From assembly GCA_021234535.1 (NCBI GenBank), contig CM037838.1, forward strand, positions 28,311,969 through 28,375,968: DNA of 64,000 nucleotides, in the 5' to 3' direction. This document shows, piece by piece, positions 49,251-61,166 of the stretch. The first letter of the stretch is position 1. Each line of letters opens with the position of its first letter. The DNA comes from Stichopus chloronotus. Its lineage: Eukaryota; Echinodermata; Holothuroidea; Aspidochirotida; Stichopodidae. Under the pieces are notes generated by a model. It saw only the letters and a list, made by a program, of their open reading frames with translations. It made no database searches and was not told where the DNA came from. The position numbers and the translations under genes were made by a program.

Positions 49251-50923
49251 TATCCAAGCTGTGAAGGGTAGAGATCGCCGTCTGTATTGTAACTATCCTT
49301 CCCCATGTCAATAAAATTTGTTCAAAGTTTGAGAAACTGCGAACAATATTATTCATTGAAGCTTACACTCCTTCCTAAAAGAACCGGGTTCAACAACATC
49401 CAATGACATGTGCATCCACCAACTGAAATAAGACTGCCTGACGTCCTCTCTCAGCCTTTTCCAACTTTTTGCCTTGATTCATTTGATTGCCAAGAGGAAC
49501 AAAGTAGGTCAGGCCTATCCAAACATTTTCTACAGCAGAGGCTTAACGATCCAAGCATACTTTTAGGACAAAACTCGCATGATATTTTCTGTCATGTGAA
49601 AGTTTTTTTTTTTTTCAAAATAAACTCTAAAGGAATCAATGGTGATGATGTTTCAAAATAAGTGAAATAAGTAAATCATATTCTAGTTGGTTACATGTAT
49701 TGACACATGTATGAAATGGTTCTTGATTACTTCTGCCACTACAATTGTGGATATATACTTCCACAACATTTATTCCCCAAATTAGGGTCATAAACATGAC
49801 CTTGCACTTCTGTGGGGTTGCAAACTACATTCACTGGGACATTTAAAGTAAATGACAGTGTCCATAAAAAAAAAGATGAAAGATTATACATGACTTCATT
49901 CCTTAAGTCTGCTGGTAATGTTCTGATGCCAGTTTCCGAAAACAAAGTCATTCCCACAAGAGAAACTGTTGGCATTAAGCAGGTCTGTACTTACTGAGAG
50001 GTTTAAGTTGGAGGGGATGTAGAATTGAGATGGGACGGTAAAAATGATTAGATGACAAACAAGTTGGTGGTACTTGAATAATTCTTTAAAATTTTGAAAT
50101 AAAAAGGGTCTAATGTTACTTAACATAATCATCTTTTAAATGTGGGTAAAATGTGGGCAGACTATCCACAGAGCTGCATAAATGCAACACAAGATCACAC
50201 TGACACAATAAATAACTGCCTTCCTTCAAAAAGAATCCATGTTGTTCCATCACTTTACATTTTGTGACTGATTTCATGTACACGACAGACGGCCGACTTT
50301 GAAACGACAGGCAAAGTTGAGAATCTTGCACAAAGTTTAATATATACCTTTTCTCTCTGACCAAACTTGTAAATAGAACGCCGAGTGTTATCAGTCAGAT
50401 ACAGAACCTTGAAAATGATTGGCAGATTTCCAATAAATCTTAGACATCATTTCTCGCCGGCTGTTGCTAGATGGGTGACATTCCAACGTAGGAAATGCCA
50501 ATTTACATGCAATGAAAGTTCTCTTTCGGTCATAAAATTCAATTAAAATATTGGATTTCATTATTTGGAAATGAGAAGTGATGTGAAATCAAATATGTAG
50601 GGCATGATGATCAAACAATATGTGTTTGAATTCTCTCTCGATCACATATGGTGCTTCTGGAATGTTTCTGTTTTTCCGTTCATTACCACCTCAAGTCCGT
50701 TGGCTATTATGTTCAACGATCCACAGATCTGCACATATGTCAACATCATCATAAGCACAGAAGATAAGGGGGGGGGGGTGGCATTTGGGGCAAATGAGAC
50801 TGCCAAGCTAATACAATATTACCTTTTGCTGGGCCATGCTAACCCTTGTGGAGTCTTGGAACTGTTATTTCTGGCAGAGATCTAGGAGATAATTTTATTC
50901 AAAGATTTTCTTGTACACTATAT
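49251..50923. other. Intergenic, no gene seen
   Basis: Open frames at 49739-49975 (minus) and 50116-50364 (minus) have no recognisable domain. A G run lies near 50769-50778. Confidence 0.5.
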
Positions 50924-50950
50924 GCCAAACCGCGGTGGCACTCCGCTTAG
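50924..50950 (-). repeat. 23-bp recurring module, copy 4 (reverse)
   Basis: The complement reads CTAAGCGGAGTGCCACC then GCGGTTTGGC. No element ends are obvious around it. Confidence 0.55.
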
Positions 50951-53900
50951 TCTTCTACACTTCTCATCTTCCCCCATCCAAAATCGCTGGTGCTCCACTG
51001 TAATAGAGGGATACTATACTTCTGTATCGCATTGTAACTTAATTGAACTACCCCAACCTGAAAACAACCGTTGTGATGCCACTGAAGTTACAATAAAAGA
51101 TGAACCTAAAATGTCAGACAACATGGTCCAAAATTCTAAGCTGTCGAATTGTTGAACAACTATCATCACTTAATGGTCATTTTTAGTCCTCCCGCTGACA
51201 TTGTAATGATAATTAGATCTACAGAAAAGTTTGAATGTTGGTAACTCACAGGATATGCCGGCATCTCTGAAACTTCTTTTAATAAAACAAAACTTATCAT
51301 AACACAACTTACATACATTTCTGAAGTTAAAATTATGCGCAAGTAAACGAATTTCCTTCAAATATTCAAATTACATTTACAATATAGTTTCATAGTTCCA
51401 TGTCCATGTTCTAAATCAAGAATACAACTTTTGTTTGGAAACTTTTCAGATATGACAATTTTTACAAATGCAGAAAATTTTCCTTTGTTCAAAAGTACCT
51501 TTGTTGAAGCAAAAAGGGTTGCCTTAAGGAAAAAGCAAGTGTCCGTCACAGCGATCAAGGGGAAAAAGAAGAAAGATATGAAGAAGAGATACATGGAGCA
51601 ATGATGGCCAAAAATACCAAATGTCAGAGAAAAGTGCATTGGCTGTTGGGAGGGAGAAGAGTAAACAAACAGCTTGTGAAGAGGGCAATCAGGGATGAAA
51701 CTCCTCTGAGAGGTAAGAGCGAGCAACCTCCAAACTGGTTTGGATGTTTAAAAGTGACGATATACTCGCCTTTCTCCATCCAACAATTTTGGGAGAATAT
51801 GAGTAGCCGAAGGATGCGACACGAGATAACAATGGGTCTGACTTTCAAAGTGAAAGACACTTTTGAAGTTTATATCAGGCATAATTGCCAACTAAATAAG
51901 CATAGCATATGAAGGTGTGGTACTTGCTGGTAGTACTAGTTGTAAAACCAGTTCAGCGCAAAGGTTTTCGTGCTTAATTAGAACTGTACATGATGATTTA
52001 TGGTCGGACAATTGAAAAATGATGCATAAGTTAAACATGACAGGAGCCCTCTCGGTTCTTTGAAAGGCAATCAACTCCTGTGCCAAAGATGGATCTTGCC
52101 ATTTCCACAGGATAGTTGCAAATAAAAAATTTCCATTGTTCTTTCCCATCATTATTACCAACCTTATTATTCATAGAAAGAAATATGACCACACTTGGGC
52201 AAATGGGGAACAAAATCACCATGTACGTTCAGAGTTTGCATTGGGGGGGATCAAACTCCTTTATTTAAAAGAGGTAAAAATTATCAGTAGTTTATTGGAA
52301 TGCAAAAACTGTCAGTTTATTTGAATGCCCTTTATGTGTTTTGGTGCAAAAAGAGTGTACAATTGCAAAGTAAATGTTCTCCTGAAAAGTTTTGTTCTCC
52401 TAGGTATAACTTTCTGTACAATAATCAACTATCTTTTATTTTATGGCCCACCTTGGGGTAGGACCATGGTCCTTATGCCCCCTCCCCCTGGATCCACTAG
52501 TGAATTACTATGTGTAAGGTGTGGCTACTGTATGATTCTAGTAAAACTACATAATTATACCTCTCTATTTGATGTTTCTTCTTGTTCATTTATGAAGCTG
52601 TCACACATTGTCCCAATTTGCGTGCATTGTAATGAGGATGACGCTAATGAAATCATCAGCACATTAAGTAATTGTCATTTAACAGCTACAGTTTATAAGC
52701 TAAAAAATGTTGGAAACTTCTTGAGGCAACTTTGTTTTTATGAAAGTTGTTGTGGAAACCTCCTTCAAGCAATGATTTTTCAGATGAAGTTTGAGTATCT
52801 TTGATAAAAGCCACAAAATAAATAAAATAAACAACTAAGTCAAAGAGAAAACACAGAGCTTTCTTCTGTAATCGCAGATCATACTCTTTCTTTAACAACA
52901 AACACAGGAGAGTTAATTTTTCAACAATTAGTTTACAAGCACCAACATACATTTACATACATTGAAAATTTGTTATGTTTTGTTCCACATTGCAAAAGAA
53001 GTGATAAAACATAAATTTGGAAAGTCTAACATAGTACTGTGATTGTCATGGAAATTACAAGGTAAATAATTGGCAAGAACAGTGATTAGGTGAAAACTCT
53101 TTTTCATATTTCACAGCCATGTGGGAATGACGACATACAAGTAACAAAGTTTCACTTTAGAAGTTAGCTCTCCTGAATGAAACTTGCATAAAAATGGACC
53201 ACCTTTAAGAACAATTCAGGAGAAAAAGGCGTGACATGTGAACCTCCCAATGATGACAGGATGACATGGAAAACTAGTGACTGAGACTTAATCCATAACA
53301 TGTGCAAGCCTCAGACTAGCACGTAGATGGACAGCTCACTCACCAGAGTCTACGAAAAGGATTTTTCCCTCACAAAACAAGAGGAAATTTTCTTTTGTCA
53401 TCCCTTGGGAGTTGTTCTCATATAACTCTAGTAATCACAGGTGCATGAAGCATGAACTCAGAATTTGTGTTCTGTTAATAAGCTGTCGAATGCTTGCTGC
53501 TTGGCTCAATCTGAACAAATCGTCGCAGTGTACGGATGGGACAAGTAAAGCTACCTGCGAACCATCAACTGCTGCTAAAACCTACAAAATGCACGATTGG
53601 GTTTTCAAAATCGAGCTAAAAGACGTTCCTTCTAAGCTTCCAAACACCCCAAAAATAACATGTAAAGGATGAACTGATGTCCCCATGGGAGCAGGGAAAG
53701 AGGAATAAGCAACAAAAACTATAAAAGAAGTAACAGTGGTATCTGGAGGGGGGGTACGGTTCAGCAACAGAGAGGAGAAATGTGGGTTTGAAAGGCAGAA
53801 GGATATGAATATTTAAAAGCTGACAAAAGAGAAAACAAAAAGCAAAAAAAAGAGAAATAGATGGAATGGGGAGCTGGTTGTCAATTTATGGGTTTCTTAT

Positions 53901-55000
53901 CTATATTCATTTATTTTTGATTGTTGGAGAGGCAGTTATGAGAGGGAAAACTGGAGTAAAGATGTTATGATCTCCATTAACAAATAGCAGTTGAGCGAGA
54001 CAAGATATAGTGATGGAACTGTCAGTAATTAAAAGACCAACAAATCCTGGTTATTATCAATATTTGTACCAAGCTTGTCATTTAACATGACATGTAATTT
54101 GGCTCGAAGAGAGACAAATGGTGGTGCTGTCAAAGATAAAAATAAAAGACGCACATATGCATGTATGCTGTAAACAAAGCAGGTTAAACATGAAAAAAAA
54201 AAAAGTTAAAGGAATGATGGCAGCAGATGGCTTTCAGTTATCTAAACAAAAGCAGAGCTTGAATAATTCGTAGGGCATGACCACTGCTATGGACAGAATA
54301 TTAAAGAGGAGGAATACGTTGAAAACAAGAGAATGCAAGCCGAGGAAAAGAGAATTGCATATATATCAGTAACTGAGGTGACAAAAAAGGAAGAGAAGGG
54401 TTTCCTTGGATACTTTGCCCAAGTTTTATTGCTACAGTTAGTGCTGACTTCAATGGAGCTATTTTTCTTTAAAAGGAGGATCTAACCGTTAATGATATCT
54501 AAAATGGCATGTTTGAATTTTTATCAAACAAAAGAATTGGTAGAAAGTTTACACACATACTCAAAGTTTCAAAAAAAAAAAAAAAAAGATGTGGAAAAGA
54601 AGGCACCCAAAGCAGAGAAATGCAACTGATGTGCATGAAAATCTCTAAAGTCTCCCATCTCTAAAGTGCCTTATATAGTTTTAAGGATATGTTTATCGAG
54701 TACAAGAGAAACAGCTGGGAAAACCTCCAAAAAGGCCTGCTTACACTGTGAGCTGTATTAAAGGAGTTTTGCTTACAAATCACGTTAGAGTAGTCTTTGT
54801 AAAATATGTATAGCCTAAGCATGACATTAATGCTGTTGTTAATCTGCCATTAGTTGAAGAAGAAAGTGGTATCAAACAGAAACTACAAACTTTTTGTTCG
54901 TTTCGTCCGTGTACATGCCATGATGACATCTCAAACGATGTGAACGAAAAACTTGTTCGCTACGCGGGTGTAGTGTATAGTTATTTATTACGAGATGCCA
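50951..55000. other. Intergenic, no confirmed gene
   Basis: The longest frame is 52325-52804 (plus, 159 codons). It has mixed hydrophobic and Cys-containing composition, no recognisable domain and no splice or codon evidence. Other frames at 51358-51726 (minus), 51601-51912 (plus) and 52686-52952 (minus) are similar. No repeat could be aligned elsewhere in the window. An A run of ~17 lies near 54570-54588. Confidence 0.45.
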
Positions 55001-56430
55001 CTGGCTGGACTCGGTCTTTATCAATGTCTCATACCTCATTACACAGCATCCTCCAAGCAACACTTAGTATAAATGGGTCCATGCACCCAAGCATTGGTGA
55101 CCACTTCTCACCTGTCAGGTGTCACAGTTGTTTTCGACCAGCCAGGTTTCAAAGTTTTTCCACACCAGGCAATTATATATAATAATTTTATATGTATTCC
55201 ATCAGTATTATGGCTATATAATGTCATAGGAACCACCAGCAGTATCATTATATTGAATCACCAACATCACACGTACAAGAGAATATGTAGGACCTACTGC
55301 ATAATTTGCAGAATATCATAAACTAGAGCACAAACACTGCAGAAGTTGGATCTTTGTCAATAAATTTGTGATACATTTAAGGGGCACTACCACATTACAA
55401 TGCTTATAATTGTATCACTATTCAAGTTTGACATCCAATAGTTATGAAACTAATATTTTGTACATTTTCTACCTGGTTTGTACTCGCAGTGGGCATATGA
55501 ATTAGTACTCATGTGGAAAAAATGGTTGCAAATATTCCAAAACCAAGTTAAATCATTAACTACTTGTTCATTTGCATGTGTCACATGGGGACTGTATTAG
55601 CTTGACCATTGATCTATCAGTAGATCCCTTACAGGAAACTTGATGCAAAGTTGACAGATTTGGGAAGAATAACTGACCAATTGAAAGTGCTCCTTTAATG
55701 CATATAACTACATGAATACCTCAGACTAGATTGAACTGACCCTTTGCCCCATTCCTCAATTATCATTGATGCACAAGAATGATATCTGAGATGTTGCATG
55801 ACATTTCAAGGGGCACCTTTGAAGTTGGAAAGGAAACTTTCGCAGGATTTCACAAAATGGGCCGTAGGGTCCACACAGAACCCTGGACTACAAATTCCTG
55901 TACAGCCTGAGATAGACCATCATTATTACAAACCATCAACATTGCACAAGAGAATCTGCAAGGAGAGATTAACATTTTGCAGAATTTCATAATCCCATAG
56001 GGTCCACATGTGACCTTCCACCAAGCAGTTTTGAATACCTCAAATTTGCACACCACTCAGGGAACATTGTGTCCAAGTTACATACAAATCCATCAAAGCA
56101 TGTGCATAAGGCAGCATTTAGAACTGAATTTCATCAAATGGGCCATAGGGCCCACATGGAGTCTTGGACTAAAAATCTCTGAAACACCCTGATGGTACCA
56201 CTAATAAAGCATTATTGTGATAAACCATCAATATTGTACAAGAGAATCTGTAGGAGGAGCGCATTTTGCAAGATTTCATAAAATGGGCCATAGGGCCCAT
56301 ATGGGACCTCAAACCACAACATTTTGTACACCCTAAATTTTTCCACCACCTATGGAATATTGTGTCCAAGTTCCATGCAAATGCATGAAAGCATAACAGA
56401 GATGAAGCATTTTTAACAATTGTGAACACA
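55001..56430. repeat. Diverged ~170-300-bp tandem repeat with GGGCCATAGGG motif
   Basis: Recurrent blocks: AAATGGGCC(A/G)TAGGG(C/T)CCACA at about 55856, 56138 and 56281; ACAAACCATCAA(C/T)ATT(G)CACAAGAGAATCTG at about 55930 and 56225; ATTGTGTCCAAGTT at about 56065 and 56360. A related fragment occurs near 55250-55320. The array ends in AATTGTGAACACACAGA and runs into the GATA/GACA tail. It is interrupted by the TTAA element at 55377-55698. Confidence 0.75.
55377..55698. mobile_element. TTAA-bounded MITE, family B, copy 2
   Basis: 322 bp bounded by TTAA. The left end is TTAAGGGGCACTACCA and the reversed right end is TTAAAGGAGCACTTTC. The interior aligns with 39501-39872, and it sits inside another repeat, so it arrived after that repeat formed. 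Non-coding. Confidence 0.7.
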
Positions 56431-56465
56431 CAGATAGACAGACAGATAGACAGACAGATAGACAA

Positions 56466-56522
<57 letters not shown>

Positions 56523-56730
56523 TAGATAGATAAACAGATAGATGGATGGATGGATGGATGGATAGACAAATGGATGGATAGATAGAAAGACAGGCAGACA
56601 GACAGATAGACAGCTAGACAGATAGATAGCTAGACAGAAAGATAGATATATAGATAGATAGATTAGATGGATGGATGAATGGATGGATAGATGGATTGAT
56701 AGATAGACAGATATACAGACAGACAGATAC
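56431..56730. repeat. (GATA)/(GACA)/(GATG) microsatellite tail
   Basis: About 300 bp of mixed tetranucleotides directly after AATTGTGAACACACA. The long minus-strand frame 56169-56750 (193 codons, Ser/Tyr/Ile/Cys repeats) is an artefact of this tract. Confidence 0.95.
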
Positions 56731-57096
56731 ACATATTTCAGGTTATACACATGCAGTTACTATGACAAGAGATCCCAGTGCTAGGATCCTTGCCTGGAAA
56801 AATGAATCAGTAAAATTGAATGGAACAGAGCATGACAGGTCAACCATGGTGTGTAACAAGACTCCCTAACTAATCAAGGAGTGGTGGCTACTAGTGAATA
56901 TTCATAAGATGTAAATCAGTGAACATCTGCTTTCTTGCCTTCAGGTTCAAACTTATCTATTTCTGCTGTGGAAAAGAGAAAACTGATCCACAGCAAATTC
57001 AGTTTTGAGCTTTCATTTTCTATGACTCTTTTTTGACCTGCTGAGCAATAGGACCTGATCTAGTGATTGATGTTCAAATCATAGTGGGAACGTAAA

Positions 57097-57286
57097 TCAA
57101 ACAAAGTGATTTGGATGCTGTGAATGGCCACGTTTCGCGATCAGGGCCCATAAATGCTCATGGTCCGATTTGCTGGGTGTAATAATTTGGATCACTAAAT
57201 TATCTCTGGTTAATTGCTCCTGTGTTTCGATAGAAAGCTCTGGTTCTGTGTGTAAGTGTTGTGAATGGTTATATATGTTTACCTTG
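57097..57286 (-). other. Weak candidate terminal exon, unrecognised protein
   Basis: The minus strand shows a possible acceptor (CAACACTTACACACAG) followed by an open frame to the stop at 57097. The reading contains ELSIETQEQLTRDNLVIQII and HEHLWALIAKRGHSQH. Composition is coding-like, but no family is recognised. The exact start depends on which AG is used (about 57250-57286). Chance is a real alternative. Confidence 0.15.
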
Positions 57287-58839
57287 CATGAACTGGTGTT
57301 GCAGGTTGCTCCCACCTGCAGTGCTCTGGGTCACAACCTGAGCAAAAACAACTCCAGTCAAAATATTCAGTCAGACTGATGTCTGAGTGGTCACATGCTG
57401 TCAGTTACAAACAAAGCGATTGGTGATGGCAGTTTTCAAGTTGTTGCCTCTCTCCATGAGATCATAACACTATAGGGTAAATGTCACATAAAAATTCTAT
57501 TACTATAACTATTGTATGGTCAATGAGAAGCACAATTGAAGCACTAGTGGAGTGATAAAGTAAATTTGACTGTTGGGAAATGTATGGCCAGATTCACATT
57601 CCACGTATTAGCTAAACTATTTGACAATGAAGTCAAATAGCCTGGACAGAGTCAACTTTCAAAGGTTGAAAAACCGGATGTTTGAACAACCTTTAGATCA
57701 AAATTGAAAAGGTGAAGAGACAACAAAAGCAGATCGTCTTGATTCGCTTCCAAAGGTTAACGATAAATCTGTATAAGCAGGGAGCAAGATCACTTGAACT
57801 TTTCCTAGAGCTACTGTACGCTGAGTTGGGGTTAAAAGGATAATGCAATGGTTGAATATGCTTGAGCATTTAGAAATACCATATAGCTTGATAACATATA
57901 CTTCACTCAATATTAAAATATGGCAGAGTCAGTAGAAAGTTAGGTTGATGATACCTAAATAACTCAGAAATATATACAAACTGCATGTTGGCAGTTTAAT
58001 TAGCCTGCAAACTGGACTAACCATTTCATGTTTGAAATACAAACAAAGGAAACTATGCAAATTTAAGCTTGTACTGGTTCTTAGGATCTTTGGAATGCTC
58101 TGCTTGCCATTCTGCCAGATTATCAAAGGGGGTGGGGGAGGAGTGGCCATTGCTAACCCCAGTAGGTGACCGATCATTGACAGTAGGCAGAAATTTAAAA
58201 GTGTGACACACAATTTTGGAATGCAATTGGATGGATTGATTGTTCCACATGTGGTTCACCCTCTCAAAGTTTCTTTTTATATTCTGAGCCTTTTTCGTTT
58301 ACTAATCATGTTTCTTCTTTTTGTGTCATTTGGTAACAAACCCCTTCAGGCAATTTGGTAGCTTTGAATGGAGGATTCTGGGATGTAATCTGGGGTTAAT
58401 CTCTGGTCTTGCCATTGTCACAACCTTTTCCAGTAACAACTTGTTGGTGCAATGAAGAGTGTTAAGGCATTTGATACATTCTAATAGGGCCTGTATTGTT
58501 CCCCTTCTGTACCCTCAGCATGTTTCCTAAACAGATCTCATAGTTCCCACTTGGATCAATAAGACAGGCCTTTCAAAGGAGAAGCTGAGATTTTAAAGCA
58601 AAGCTGCTTACCGCCAGTTAGTTACTGGTCGATAACTTTTCCCAATAGGTTCCTGGTCAAGATTAGCAAACGGACTGGGAGATGTAATCTCCTCATTTCA
58701 ATGGCTTCTCATCAAGGAGCTGAAGAACTTTCTGTGACTTTGGATGACCTTTATGACCCGTTTTACGGCCTAAAATAGGACATCAAATGTATATGGTTGC
58801 CATACAATGTTAAAAATTAAGGCCAAAGACATGAATGGC

Positions 58840-58912
58840 TACAATGTGATTTGAACCAACAAACTTAAGTACACGTATACACTATACAAATTGAGCTATG
58901 CAGTGCGCTATG
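58840..58912 (-). other. tRNA-like fragment (possible SINE head)
   Basis: The minus strand has an A-box-like TAGCTCAATTTG and, about 33 bases later, a B-box-like GGTTCAAATCA. The acceptor and T stems do not pair well, so it is not a working tRNA gene. It could be a decayed tRNA or tRNA-derived SINE head, or chance. Confidence 0.15.
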
Positions 58913-60851
58913 AGGGTAGCAACCACTAATTGGACATTTCTTAATTTCAAACTGAGTGTCATTCAGAGCCACATCACACTTGGATTTGAATTTGAAAGTT
59001 GAGGATCAAGAAGCCCCGTATGGGCTCATCAAGAACGCAACATCTCGTTGCTCATGGATGAACACTGGAGAGATATGCCTTTTTGATATGTGTCCAGGGG
59101 CGTGGTAACAAGGCAGGGTTGAAAACATAAAATCGCAATTTGAACTCAAACCTGCTCCAGGGACCGCCATTTAACATCCCCAACCATTCTTTGGACAAGA
59201 ATGGATCTCCCATTCTTTAGCCACTTTCCCAAAGGCTGGTAGGGGGTGACTGACTTGTCCAGCTTAGCAGACTATCAGCTGTACTGAGCAAACTGGTTGA
59301 AGTGGACGACAATTTGGAAAACGGTTAACCAAATAACCCCCAGCACCACTGTGAACAGCTTTACTGAATGAGGCAAATTTGAATCCCTGGATAATTTTAA
59401 AGTGGTTCCACCAGGATTTGACTGACCTATGGACCCAGAGATTGCAAGACGGAGACTCTACTCAAAATACACTTGCCTATGCCATATACCGATATCAATT
59501 TTTGATACCGATATTGCTTTTAGAGACAGAATGCTCACGTCATAGTGAACATTACAACTCAAAATGAAAATTTAGATAATTGGATCTTAATAAAATGGCA
59601 TGCATTAAACAACCCAATTTTAATACATTTTTTTACCTCTATAATAGCAAAGTCAGAGCTGAGTTTAATCTTTGCATCAAGAAACAACGTTTGTGTGAGT
59701 TCAGTATTCCAGAAAGGAGTGCAACCAAAAATGAACTTCTCCATCTGAGGTCGTGACACACTTAACGTAGGCCTACACTTTTTTTTCTCCCTTTGTGGAT
59801 GGTTAAAACTTTCAGTATATATCTGAAAACTCTCCCCTCACAAAATATCAACATGGATGAGTTCTCCTCTTGAACAGTGATAAAAATTTATGCATGTTTC
59901 AAAACAGAGAAGGAAAAACATGTGCCAGCAAAAAATGAACAGACAAAAGTCATAAACAAAAGCAGGAATGAAATTAACAAAAAAGTGAAGAATGAACAAC
60001 ATAAAGAGTCAGTGAATCTCTGAATAAGAACATGTTCCATACGGCCCAGGGAGACAACAAACAACAGATTAAAACAGCAGGAAAACTTGATGAAAAGATG
60101 AGGGTACCTTTCTGTTAAAACATGTGTGCCATACGTTTCTTGGACGGAGGACTATTAAAAAAACTTAGGTGAATTAACTGCATGTATACAGGACAGCTTA
60201 CTGGCTTGCATGCATGACCTTTAAAGAAATGAATGACCTTTCTTGAAAGAATTTATTTTCTAGCGAACAGATTTGGGCTGTTTTATAATAAACATAACAT
60301 GAACTTGCAGCACTTTTATGTGGAAAACACCACCACCATGGTCCCATCTCAGCAAATCCTCTGAAACTCTTTGTGGTCATGAGGTTTTATCTAAAAGTGC
60401 ATAACGTACACTAAAGACATGTAGTAAAACGAACAGGATTTTGACGAATTCAGTTTGGAGAAAATCTTGAGTTGCATGGGGAAACATTCCAAATCCCTTT
60501 TAAAGTCAAGAAGTACAGAAGTAGAAAATGCAAACGAGTAAACTTTTTGCGGGGAAATTGTTACACCACAGACCAGAAACCGATTGCTGTGATGATCAGT
60601 CCCTTGGATTACTGTGGGGTTATTAAAAAATTAGTCACATGTAGGTAAATAATCAAAGTTTTATACCTTTAAAAGCAAGCACTAAAGAGTATTCACAGTA
60701 GGTGCTGCCACCAAGAAGCTTGGTCGGTCGATACATCAATATTATTGAAATATACAATACTGCACTCTATAACCACTGCACTCTATAATATTAATTTAAT
60801 ACAGATAGATAAATAACATCGATACTTAGTTCCAAAAGGATGTGTAGTACT

Positions 60852-61158
60852 CAGTGGCAGCGCTACAGGGGGCATGAGGGGGCATTTGTCCCTCCAGATT
60901 GTTTCCTTGCCCCCCCCAGTTGCCCCCTCAGTTGCTCTCACCCTTCCCAAACAGATCTTGTACTCATCCAAAATTAATCACAAAACTACCCGTGGTCCCC
61001 CTGGACCCCCACCGGGGCTTTGCACCTGGACCCTAAAGCGGGCCCCTGGACCCCACCCGCAAGGTCTCGCGTTTCGCATGAAAATCTTTGCCCCCCCAAC
61101 ATTTTTCTCTACCCTCAGTTTGCCCCCCCCAAAGTCTGACATCTTGGCGCCGACACTG
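60852..61158. mobile_element. Short hAT-type element with exact 8-bp target duplication
   Basis: 307 bp flanked on both sides by GTAGTACT (60844-60851 and 61159-61166). The left end is CAGTGGCAGCGCTA and the reversed right end is CAGTGTCGGCGCCA, so 11 of 14 match and the CAGTG start is typical of hAT elements. The interior is G/C-run-rich (TTGCCCCCC, GGGGGGCA) with four CTGGACCC motifs at about 60998-61050. There is no transposase, so it is non-autonomous. Open frames 60874-61215 (plus) and 60978-61190 (minus) are by-products. Confidence 0.85.
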
Positions 61159-61166
61159 GTAGTACT

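Larger units (their letters stand above)
56731..60851. other. Intergenic, no confirmed gene
   Basis: No recognisable gene. A weak minus-strand exon candidate is listed separately at 57097-57286. The minus-strand frame 58053-58259 is coding-like over its last ~45 codons but has no family and no clear acceptor. A tRNA-like fragment is listed at 58840-58912. Confidence 0.45.

Noticed and set aside
52325..52804. 159-codon plus-strand open frame
   Set aside because: No domain, no splice or promoter context, and a composition expected from chance in this DNA. Kept only as a note.
56169..56750. 193-codon minus-strand open frame rich in Ser, Tyr, Ile and Cys
   Set aside because: It is the translation of a GATA/GACA tetranucleotide tract and its flank.
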